Of a stretch of 5,116 nt of DNA, positions 1 to 5,116 are shown piece after piece (the first letter of the stretch is position 1; every line of letters starts with the position of its first letter). The translations under genes were made by a program, and so were the position numbers. This DNA comes from an uncultured Neisseria sp. (GTDB taxonomy: Bacteria; Pseudomonadota; Gammaproteobacteria; Burkholderiales; Neisseriaceae): positions 1 through 5,116 of the forward strand of contig CALFOA010000132.1 in the NCBI GenBank assembly GCA_937919795.1, given 5' to 3'. Under the pieces are notes generated by a model that saw only the letters and a list, made by a program, of their open reading frames with translations, did no database searches and was not told the DNA's origin.

Positions 1-18
1 TTTCCCTTGAAAATCAAG

Positions 19-41
19 ATACTCGGGTCAAGCCCGAGTAT
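19..41. repeat. Short palindromic hairpin, likely a dispersed repeat
   Basis: A perfect inverted repeat: ATACTCGGG (19-27), a 5-nt loop TCAAG, and CCCGAGTAT (33-41). No T-tract follows on either strand, so it does not look like an intrinsic terminator for lldP, whose own terminator lies between this element and the gene. Its form (GGGTCAAGCCC core, followed by ATGACG) resembles short palindromic intergenic repeats that occur in many copies in proteobacterial genomes. That assignment is from memory and cannot be proved from one copy. It could also belong to the 3' end of a gene left of the window. Confidence 0.45.
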
Positions 42-93
42 GACGATATGGTGATGGTAAGTTATTTGGCTGGATCTTTATGATGAAACTTGC

Positions 94-131
94 AAAAAGA
101 AAACAGCCCGAGATTTCCCTCGGGCTGTTTT
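94..131 (-). terminator. Rho-independent terminator of lldP
   Basis: A 13-bp perfect stem (AAAACAGCCCGAG at 100-112 with its complement at 119-131) closes a 6-nt loop. Read on the minus strand, the GC-rich stem ends in TTTTCTTTTTG, a good U-tract. The stem begins 13 nt after the lldP stop codon, so this is the end of the lldP transcript. In the plus direction only four T residues belong to the stem and the next bases are GACAAAG, so it should work mainly for minus-strand transcription. Confidence 0.9.
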
Positions 132-144
132 GACAAAGACTTTC

Positions 145-1791
145 TTATTTATGGAAGAAAATCAGTGTCCATGGCAGAACGTAAGCTTGTAAGGTCGTCA
201 GGATGCCGACGAAGGTACAGAAAATCAAGCTGTGTTTCACGGTAAAGCGGAACAGGTCGGATTCTTTGCCAGCCAAGCCTACCGCCGCGCAGGCGATGGC
301 GATGGATTGCGGAGAAATCATCTTACCGGTTACACCGCCGGTGGTGTTGGCGGCTACCGCCAGTTCAGGCGAAATGCCTACCTGATGCGCGGTGCTGGCT
401 TGCAGTGAGCCGAACAGTGCATTGGCGGAAGTATCGGAACCGGTTAAGAACACACCTAGCCAGCCGAGGAACGGTGAGAAGAATGGGAAGGCTGCACCGG
501 TACCGGCCAATACCAAAGCCAGAGTAGAAGATAAACCTGAGTAGTTGGCCACGAAAGCAAAACCCAATACCAAACCGATAGACAGAATCGAGAAACGCAA
601 TTCGTGCAGAGTTTCAAAGAAGGTTTTCACTGCATCGGCCGGTTTCATTCTCAATAAGATGATGGTCACAATCGAGGCCAGCAAAATGGATGTGCCCACT
701 GCGCTCAACAGATTGAGTTTATAAACTGCAGCATAAGGAGTAGGCTCGGCCACCACCGGAGCGGCTTTCATCACCAAATTGTGCAGGCCCGGCCATTGGA
801 TTTCAATCAGGCTGAAGCTGTCGAGGAAGGTTTTCAGCGGTTTCATCGTCCACAGGCTGACGAACACGGTCAGAATGGCGAAGGGAGACCAAGCTTTAAC
901 GATTTGGCCGGTGCTGTATTCAGAGGCTTTGCGCGCTTCCGGTTGTTTCATGCCTTGGAAGGTGAAAATTTCAGAAGGCTGCCATTTTTTCAGGAACAGC
1001 GACAAGCAGATCAGGCTCACCAAAGCAGAGGTAACGTCCGGCAGTTCCGGGCCGATAAAGTTGGCGGTGAGGAACTGGGTAACCGCAAACGATACGCCGG
1101 CAACCAATACGGCAGGCCAGGTTTGTTTGATACCGCGCATGCCGTCCATCATGGCGATCAACCAGAACGGTACGATAATCGACAGAATCGGCAACTGGCG
1201 ACCGGCCACTTGGCCGATGTGGTAGGCATCGAGGCCGGATACTTGGCCGGCAACGATAATCGGGATACCCATCGCACCAAAGGCTACCGGAGCGGTATTG
1301 GCAATCAGGCACAAACCGGCGGCATAGAGCGGGTTAAAGCCCAAGCCCACCAACAGCGCGGCGGTAATCGCTACCGGTGCGCCGAAGCCTGCCGCACCTT
1401 CAAGGAAGGCACCGAAAGAGAAGCCCACCAGAATCATTTGCAGACGTTGGTCTTCGGTAATCGAAATCACAGACGAACGGATGATGTCGAATTGGCCGGT
1501 TTTCACGGTAATTTTATACAGATATACCGCGGTAACGATGATCCAAGCAATCGGCCACAAACCGTAGGCAAAGCCATAAGCGGCAGATGATAGAGCCATG
1601 CCGGCAGGCATACCGAAAGCAAAAATAGCCACCAAGATGGAAATCAGCAGCGTAAAAAAGCCTGCCACATAACCTTTCAACTTCAGCACCGTCAGTGCGG
1701 CAAAGAAGAAGACAATCGGCAGCAAGGCCGCTGCAGCGGTGAGGTAGAGGCTGCCGCCTACCGCCGTATAGTTTTGAATCCAAGTCTCCAT
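145..1791 (-). CDS. lldP: L-lactate permease (LctP/LldP family)
   Basis: Encodes a 548-residue inner-membrane lactate:proton symporter of the lactate permease family (TC 2.A.14; called lctP in Neisseria, lutP in Bacillus). It imports L-lactate, and in characterised relatives also D-lactate and glycolate, for the lactate-oxidising complex encoded beside it. The protein is almost wholly hydrophobic with more than ten membrane segments. Family signatures include [16 protein letters not shown] (about residues 127-142), [13 protein letters not shown] (165-177), [16 protein letters not shown] (449-464) and [12 protein letters not shown] (489-500). Length matches E. coli LldP (551 residues) and both ends are intact. 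The ATG at 1791 is supported by GGAG at 1801-1804, 9 nt upstream. It is last in the cluster, 203 nt after lutB, and ends in a strong terminator. I saw no convincing sigma70 promoter in the gap, so readthrough from lutB cannot be excluded. Confidence 0.96.
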   Translation of the reverse strand: METWIQNYTAVGGSLYLTAAAALLPIVFFFAALTVLKLKGYVAGFFTLLISILVAIFAFGMPAGMALSSAAYGFAYGLWPIAWIIVTAVYLYKITVKTGQFDIIRSSVISITEDQRLQMILVGFSFGAFLEGAAGFGAPVAITAALLVGLGFNPLYAAGLCLIANTAPVAFGAMGIPIIVAGQVSGLDAYHIGQVAGRQLPILSIIVPFWLIAMMDGMRGIKQTWPAVLVAGVSFAVTQFLTANFIGPELPDVTSALVSLICLSLFLKKWQPSEIFTFQGMKQPEARKASEYSTGQIVKAWSPFAILTVFVSLWTMKPLKTFLDSFSLIEIQWPGLHNLVMKAAPVVAEPTPYAAVYKLNLLSAVGTSILLASIVTIILLRMKPADAVKTFFETLHELRFSILSIGLVLGFAFVANYSGLSSTLALVLAGTGAAFPFFSPFLGWLGVFLTGSDTSANALFGSLQASTAHQVGISPELAVAANTTGGVTGKMISPQSIAIACAAVGLAGKESDLFRFTVKHSLIFCTFVGILTTLQAYVLPWTLIFFHK

Positions 1792-1800
1792 TTGTTCAGT

Positions 1801-1804
1801 CTCC
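1801..1804 (-). promoter_or_regulatory. Ribosome binding site of lldP
   Basis: The minus strand reads CGGAGACTGAACAAATG. GGAG is 9 nt from the ATG at 1791, which supports that start codon. Confidence 0.7.
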
Positions 1805-1905
1805 GAAATAATAGTGAGTCAGGTTTGTTGCTGCGTCCTGCCTCAATGGAGATGGGGCAGTAGAGCGGTTCGGTTTCCAGCTTAATACATCAGCCAAAAC
1901 CTTAA

Positions 1906-1947
1906 AATACGCAACCATCATGGTTTTGGTTGCGTATTCTTTTTTTT
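1906..1947 (+). terminator. Intrinsic terminator-like hairpin with T8 tract, plus direction
   Basis: A 12-bp perfect stem (AATACGCAACCA at 1906-1917 with TGGTTGCGTATT at 1927-1938) encloses a 9-nt loop. In the plus direction it is followed by C and then eight T residues (1940-1947), the classic layout of an intrinsic terminator. In the minus direction it is followed only by TTAAGG, extending the last stem bases to UAUUUUAA, so termination after lutB on that strand would be weaker. No plus-strand gene precedes it. It may be a bidirectional barrier, an antisense blocker, or the end of a small plus-strand RNA. Confidence 0.6.
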
Positions 1948-1982
1948 CAGACAGGCATTTAACTGAATGCCTGTCTGAAAAA
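1943..1982. repeat. Inverted pair of DNA uptake sequences (TG-wadDUS type)
   Basis: TTCAGACAGGCA (1946-1957) and its complement TGCCTGTCTGAA (1968-1979) form an inverted pair. The stem extends outward through T5/A5 to 15 bp (1943-1957 with 1968-1982) and inward by two A-T pairs and a possible G-U pair. Uptake sequences promote DNA import during natural transformation through the pilus protein ComP in Neisseriaceae, and inverted pairs often lie behind genes as hairpins. This one starts 12 nt after the lutB stop codon. It lacks a U-tract on its 3' side in either direction, so it may act as an mRNA 3'-end stabiliser or a poor terminator. The uptake role is inferred from exact matching of the 12-mer. 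Confidence 0.85.
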
Positions 1983-1994
1983 TTTGGTAGTTAA

Positions 1995-3440
1995 TCAACG
2001 GTTTTTGTTTCTTTCCGCAATCAGTTCATGCAGCGTTTTGGCAGCCGGTTGCAGCGGAATGTGGTTCTGCGTCCAGCCCAACTGCTTGTTGGGGGTAAGC
2101 GAACGGAAGCGGGTGGCCGCCCAGCCGAAGGTGCGGTAGATTTTTTTACCGCTGAAAATACCGTTAAAGGTGCGCCAGGCGAGCTGTTCGCCCAGATTAT
2201 GCGAAGCGCCTTGGCCGCGCAGCGGGTTGCTTACCTTTTCAGTGGGCGAACGTTGCGCTTCTTCGCGCAAACGAATCAGCAAATCGGGAATCGGGATGCG
2301 TACCGGGCAGACTTCGGCGCAGGCGCCGCACAAAGAGGATGCGGTCGGCAAATCTTTGGTAGATTCCAGGCCCATCAGGTGCGGTGAAATGATTTCGCCG
2401 ATCGGGCCGGGGTAGGTGGTGCCGTAAGCCGCGCCGCCGATGCGGGTATAGACCGGGCAATGGTTCATGCAGGCGCCGCAGCGGATACATTGCAGGGTTT
2501 TGCGCAATTGTTCGTCGGCATAGGCTTGGCTTCTGCCGTTATCTAGCAATACCAAGTGCATTTCTTGCGGGCCGTCCAATTCCGCACTGCGGCGCGGGCC
2601 GGTAATCATGTTGAAATACGTGGTAATCGGCTGGCCGATGGCGCTGCGCGGCAGCAGGCTGTACAGCGGCGGAATATCGGATAATTTGGCCACCACTTTT
2701 TCAATGCCGGTAATGGCGATGTGCACCGGCGGTACGGTGGTGGTTAAACGGCCGTTGCCTTCGTTTTCCACCAAACACAACGTGCCGGTTTCGGCCACGG
2801 CGAAGTTCACGCCGCTTAAGCCGACATCGGCGCTGCGGTAAATATTGCGCAAGGCGTGGCGGGCGAAGCTGGTGAGTTGGTCGACATCATCGGTAAGCGG
2901 GGTGTCGATGTTTTGATGAAACAGCTCGCTCACTTGCTGTTTGGTTTTGTGGATGGCGGGCATCACGATGTGGGTGGGTTTTTCACCGGCCATTTGTACG
3001 ATGTATTCGCCCAAATCGCTCTCTACCGCTTGGATGCCTTTGCCTTCCAGATAATGGTTTAGCTCAACTTCTTCGCTCACCATCGATTTGCCTTTTACCA
3101 CCAGCTTGCCGTTTTTTTCAGCAATGATGCCGTGGATGATTTGGCAGGCTTCATCGGGGGTTTCCGCCCAATGCACTTTTACGCCCAACTCAATCAGCTT
3201 ACTTTCCAGTTGTACCAGCAATTCGGGCAGGCGCGAGAGTGAGCGTTGGCGGATGTGTTCGCTCAAGGTACGCAACGCCTGCAGTTCGTGTTCGTCCGAT
3301 AACACCGCTTTGCGCTTGGTCATCAGCATATCCATGGCGGTGCGCAGGCTTTTGCGCAACGGCGCATCGGCTAGCGCGCCGACGGCGTTTTCTTTGAAGG
3401 TTTCCGGCTTGGGATGGAAATGGACGGTTTGTGTGTTCAT
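1995..3440 (-). CDS. lutB: L-lactate oxidation iron-sulfur protein LutB
   Basis: A 481-residue cytoplasmic iron-sulfur subunit of the LutABC L-lactate dehydrogenase complex (lactate to pyruvate), homologous to E. coli YkgF and B. subtilis LutB. An N-terminal LUD domain spans about residues 70-300, with motifs AVAETGTLCLVENEGN (214-229) and PPVHIAITGIEKVV (237-250). A ferredoxin-like region follows: C318-x2-C321-x2-C324-x3-C328-P, then C371-x2-C374-x3-C378-P. This 4+3 cysteine pattern is usual for the family, so the shorter second motif is not a defect. A C-terminal tail (about 395-481) also fits. Length is normal. The ATG at 3440 has GGGAG at 3449-3453, 8 nt upstream. It follows lutC by 65 nt and is the last lut gene. 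Its stop is followed within 12 nt by the uptake-sequence hairpin. Confidence 0.95.
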   Translation of the reverse strand: MNTQTVHFHPKPETFKENAVGALADAPLRKSLRTAMDMLMTKRKAVLSDEHELQALRTLSEHIRQRSLSRLPELLVQLESKLIELGVKVHWAETPDEACQIIHGIIAEKNGKLVVKGKSMVSEEVELNHYLEGKGIQAVESDLGEYIVQMAGEKPTHIVMPAIHKTKQQVSELFHQNIDTPLTDDVDQLTSFARHALRNIYRSADVGLSGVNFAVAETGTLCLVENEGNGRLTTTVPPVHIAITGIEKVVAKLSDIPPLYSLLPRSAIGQPITTYFNMITGPRRSAELDGPQEMHLVLLDNGRSQAYADEQLRKTLQCIRCGACMNHCPVYTRIGGAAYGTTYPGPIGEIISPHLMGLESTKDLPTASSLCGACAEVCPVRIPIPDLLIRLREEAQRSPTEKVSNPLRGQGASHNLGEQLAWRTFNGIFSGKKIYRTFGWAATRFRSLTPNKQLGWTQNHIPLQPAAKTLHELIAERNKNR

Positions 3441-3448
3441 CTGATGTG

Positions 3449-3453
3449 CTCCC
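3449..3453 (-). promoter_or_regulatory. Ribosome binding site of lutB
   Basis: The minus strand reads GGGAG followed by an 8-nt spacer and ATG. The site touches the base of the small hairpin at 3453-3478, so folding of that hairpin could affect access to it only marginally. Confidence 0.7.
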
Positions 3454-3478
3454 GCTTTTCAGACAGGCATAAAAAGCG
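3453..3478 (-). repeat. DNA uptake sequence within a small hairpin, lutC-lutB gap
   Basis: The minus strand carries one TG-wadDUS 12-mer, TGCCTGTCTGAA (3469-3458). It is flanked by a 7-bp inverted repeat, CGCTTTT (3453-3459) and AAAAGCG (3472-3478), so most of the 12-mer lies in the loop of a short AT-rich stem. The exact 12-mer match is secure. The hairpin is weak and may be chance. It has no U-tract on the minus strand, so it is not expected to separate lutC from lutB transcription. Confidence 0.75.
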
Positions 3479-3505
3479 TTTATCGAGTCGTGGTTGTTTT
3501 GCGGC

Positions 3506-4198
3506 TTAAGCTTCTAAATCCGAGGCTTGGATGTGTTCCGGCAACACTGCCAACACCACCATATCGCGCGGGCCGTGGGCACCGAAGGCGAGGGTGAGCT
3601 GGATGTCGGCGGTTTTCGACGGCCCGGATACCAGCACCACATTGGTGGGCATACCTTCCGCCATGTTCTCGCCCTGCATCGCGCTGTAAAAATCGTCGTA
3701 CAGCGTGGTGGTGTCAAACAGGCAGATGTGTACCGGCGGCACTAGGCTTTGGCTGCGCGGTTGTTCGACGGTCGGCCACAGCATCAAAGTGCCGGTGTGG
3801 GCGATGCCGCAGCGGCAATCGGTAAAACCGGCATCGATGTCGGCGAAAAATTCGTCTTTCCAGTCTTCAATCGGACGATCAAAAGCTTTCACTTCGATAC
3901 CGGCTGCTTCAACTGCCGCAGCGGCGGTTTGGCCGTGTTCGGTTTGCAGCGGCAGCAAAATATTGCGCAAACTTTTTTGTTGCGCCACTTCTAGCAAGGT
4001 GCTTGCCCAATCATCGGCACGCACCCAATAAATCTCGGTTTTCACCGCACGCATGGCGGCTGCCCAGTGTTTCAGGCGTTCGGTTTCGCTGTCCCAATGC
4101 GGGGTCATTTCCTGATAATAAGCCGCGGTTTCCGGCTCTTTTAACGGGGTGGCATTGGCCAAACGCAGTTTGGCCAGAATATTGTCGCGCGCGCTCAT
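3506..4198 (-). CDS. lutC: L-lactate oxidation LUD-domain protein LutC
   Basis: A 230-residue LUD-domain subunit of the lactate-oxidising complex, homologous to E. coli YkgG and B. subtilis LutC (231-240 residues). Its exact role in the complex is not settled. LUD motifs include CGIAHTGTLMLW (130-141), RSQSLVPPVHICLF (148-161) and VSGPSKTADIQ followed by FGAHGPRDMVV (190-215). The reading frame stays open upstream to 4423, but the upstream part is Arg/Gln-rich, lies inside lutA and does not resemble the family. The start at 4198 has an excellent site, GGAGG at 4205-4209 with a 6-nt spacer, and forms a 4-nt ATGA overlap with the lutA stop. This indicates translational coupling and equal expression with lutA. 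Confidence 0.95.
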   Translation of the reverse strand: MSARDNILAKLRLANATPLKEPETAAYYQEMTPHWDSETERLKHWAAAMRAVKTEIYWVRADDWASTLLEVAQQKSLRNILLPLQTEHGQTAAAAVEAAGIEVKAFDRPIEDWKDEFFADIDAGFTDCRCGIAHTGTLMLWPTVEQPRSQSLVPPVHICLFDTTTLYDDFYSAMQGENMAEGMPTNVVLVSGPSKTADIQLTLAFGAHGPRDMVVLAVLPEHIQASDLEA

Positions 4199-4965
4199 GC
4201 TTTGCCTCCGGTACGTTCCAGCAAGAAAGTGGCAATGTGTTTGGGTTTGGGCATGCCCGGTTCGTCTTTGGCGATTTTGCCGCCGATATTGAGCATACAG
4301 CCGGCATCGGCGCTGACGATTTCTACCGCTTCGCTCTCTTTGAGCGCACAAACCTTGTCGCTCACCATCGCACCGGAAATGTCGGGGTGTTTCACCGAGA
4401 ACGTACCGCCGAAGCCGCAGCATTCGCTTTCATGGTCGTGCACCACGCGCTCGACGTTGGCGAGGCTGTCGATCAGTTTCCAGCCGGAAAGATGCACGTT
4501 CATTTCACGGCGGGCGGCGCAAGAAGTGTGCACGGCTACTTTGGCCGGCGCGCCTTTGTCCTGCGGTTGATAGCCGATGGCCAGCAGGAAGTGGGTAAAT
4601 TCGATGATGCGTGAAGAAATTTCCTGTGCTTGGCGCTCGTAAACGCTGCCTTTGAACAATTCCGGCCAACTGTGTTTCATCATGCCGCCGCAGGAACCGG
4701 AAGGTACGACTATCGGCCACGGATTGGGGAACAGGTTTAATTGCGCTTTGGCCACGTCAAATGCTTCTTTCGGGTGGCCGGAAGAAAACGCGGGCTGACC
4801 GCAGCAGCTTTGTTCCATCGGAAAGTGCACGCGTATGCCTTGCTGCTCGAGCAGGGTAATGGCGTCCATCCCGGCTTCGGGCATGAAAATATCCAGAAGG
4901 CAGGTGCCGAAGAAATAAACGTCGGTAGGACGTTTGGCGAAAACGGGGAATTCCTGTGCTGACAT
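4195..4965 (-). CDS. lutA: L-lactate oxidation iron-sulfur protein LutA (CCG-domain)
   Basis: A 256-residue cytoplasmic protein with two cysteine-rich CCG domains, of the type found in heterodisulfide reductase and glycolate oxidase iron-sulfur subunits; homologous to E. coli YkgE and B. subtilis LutA. It is part of the LutABC complex that oxidises L-lactate to pyruvate and passes electrons to the respiratory chain. Domain 1 shows C22, CCG at 54-56 (SCCGQPAFSSG) and C92 in PSGSCGG. Domain 2 shows C149 (HTSCAARR), CCGFGG at 182-187 and C223 (ADAGCMLNIGG). All expected cysteines are present. It is about 15 residues longer than E. coli YkgE, mostly at the N terminus before DVYFFGTC. The ATG at 4965 has a modest GGAA at 4974-4977 with an 8-nt spacer. 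It is the first gene of the operon, preceded by a promoter and an operator-like palindrome. Confidence 0.95.
   Translation of the reverse strand: MSAQEFPVFAKRPTDVYFFGTCLLDIFMPEAGMDAITLLEQQGIRVHFPMEQSCCGQPAFSSGHPKEAFDVAKAQLNLFPNPWPIVVPSGSCGGMMKHSWPELFKGSVYERQAQEISSRIIEFTHFLLAIGYQPQDKGAPAKVAVHTSCAARREMNVHLSGWKLIDSLANVERVVHDHESECCGFGGTFSVKHPDISGAMVSDKVCALKESEAVEIVSADAGCMLNIGGKIAKDEPGMPKPKHIATFLLERTGGKA
4205..4209 (-). promoter_or_regulatory. Ribosome binding site fixing the lutC start
   Basis: GGAGG on the minus strand, 6 nt before the ATG at 4198, within the last codons of lutA. It decides between this start and the longer open frame that reaches 4423. Confidence 0.85.
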
Positions 4966-4994
4966 GGCTAGTGTTCCGGTTGTATTTTTTGGTG

Positions 4995-5011
4995 AATTGG
5001 TCAGACCAATT
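4995..5011. promoter_or_regulatory. Operator-like 17-bp palindrome, FadR/LldR-type GntR site
   Basis: A perfect palindrome, AATTGGTC-T-GACCAATT on the minus strand, with 8-bp half-sites around one central base. The core TTGGT-N5-ACCAA form strongly resembles sites bound by FadR-subfamily GntR repressors (PdhR and LldR in enterics and pseudomonads). In Neisseria the FadR-type regulator GdhR is known to control the lactate permease gene. It lies 29 nt upstream of lutA and about +10 to +26 from the inferred transcription start, a position suited to repression by blocking initiation or early elongation. No regulator gene is in the window, so the protein that binds it is inferred. Confidence 0.8.
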
Positions 5012-5027
5012 TATGTAGTTGTTTGTT

Positions 5028-5056
5028 ACTTTACAAAAGCTTTGCATTTGGGTCAA
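5028..5056 (-). promoter_or_regulatory. Sigma70-type promoter of lutACB
   Basis: On the minus strand, -35 TTGACC (5056-5051, five of six consensus bases), a 17-nt spacer and -10 TAAAGT (5033-5028, four of six). The start of transcription would be near 5021, giving a leader of about 55 nt before lutA. An A/T-rich tract at 5068-5081 sits about 47-60 bp upstream of that start, where an UP element would be. Confidence 0.65.
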
Positions 5057-5116
5057 GCGAAAAGCGCTAAAAAATTTTATTGCGCTTGGCTGGGAAAAGA
5101 GGCGATTTACGGTACA

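Noticed and set aside
781..1590. Long plus-strand open frame (269 residues) opposite lldP
   Set aside because: It lies wholly inside lldP, has a low-complexity Arg/Gln/Gly/His composition typical of the complement of a membrane-protein gene, and shows no recognisable domain.
1807..1812. TATTAT on the minus strand as a -10 box for lldP
   Set aside because: Transcription would begin at about the lldP ribosome binding site, leaving no leader for it, and no -35 lies at 16-18 nt.
1882..1910. TATTAA (minus strand, 1887-1882) as an lldP -10 box
   Set aside because: The sequence 16-18 nt upstream (TATTTT, GTATTT or CGTATT) is a poor -35, and there is no proper extended -10. Kept only as a weak possibility.
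2350..3080. Apparent missing cysteine in the second iron-sulfur motif and possible damage to lutB
   Set aside because: The CxxCxxCxxxCP plus CxxCxxxCP arrangement is the normal LutB/YkgF pattern, and the frame is intact over its usual length.
4199..4423. Upstream extension of lutC to an ATG at 4423 (305 residues)
   Set aside because: The extra 75 residues lie in the lutA coding region, are rich in Arg and Gln as in out-of-frame translation, and do not resemble LutC. The ATG at 4198 has GGAGG at the right distance and an ATGA overlap with lutA.
4003..4614. Plus-strand open frame (203 residues) opposite lutA and lutC
   Set aside because: It spans the antisense of two well-supported genes, shows no family motifs and has no ribosome binding site that I could see.

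Overview
The window holds a compact L-lactate uptake and oxidation locus, with all four complete genes on the minus strand. In transcription order they are lutA (4965-4195), lutC (4198-3506), lutB (3440-1995) and lldP/lctP (1791-145). I see no RNA genes, insertion sequences, CRISPR arrays or broken genes.

The organism is most likely a member of the Neisseriaceae. The 12-mer TGCCTGTCTGAA occurs three times, always between genes. It matches the DNA uptake sequence dialect that I recall being described for Neisseria wadsworthii and relatives (TG-wadDUS). The gene order lutA-lutC-lutB also matches the neisserial 'LutACB' arrangement rather than the A-B-C order of Bacillus subtilis and E. coli ykgEFG. 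The species assignment is inference.

Layout, left to right. Positions 1-144 carry a 9-bp-stem palindrome that looks like a dispersed repeat, then a strong intrinsic terminator for lldP. Positions 145-1791 encode the L-lactate permease. Positions 1792-1994 carry the lldP ribosome binding site, a hairpin with a T8 tract that reads as a plus-strand terminator although no plus-strand gene is present, and an inverted pair of uptake sequences just after lutB. Positions 1995-4965 are lutB, lutC and lutA. lutA and lutC overlap by ATGA, and lutC and lutB are separated by 65 nt containing a third uptake sequence in a small hairpin. Positions 4966-5116 are the lutA promoter region. It has a sigma70-type promoter (TTGACC, 17 nt, TAAAGT) and, just downstream of the inferred transcription start, the perfect 17-bp palindrome AATTGGTCTGACCAATT, which resembles operators of FadR-type GntR regulators such as LldR, PdhR and neisserial GdhR.

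Working model: LldP imports lactate with protons, and the LutA-LutB-LutC iron-sulfur complex oxidises L-lactate to pyruvate. A GntR-family repressor sensing lactate or a related carboxylate probably controls lutACB. lldP is separated by 203 nt of hairpin-rich DNA and may be expressed partly or fully on its own. The genes themselves are ordinary. The points worth a second look are regulatory and intergenic; I found no evidence of an undescribed system.
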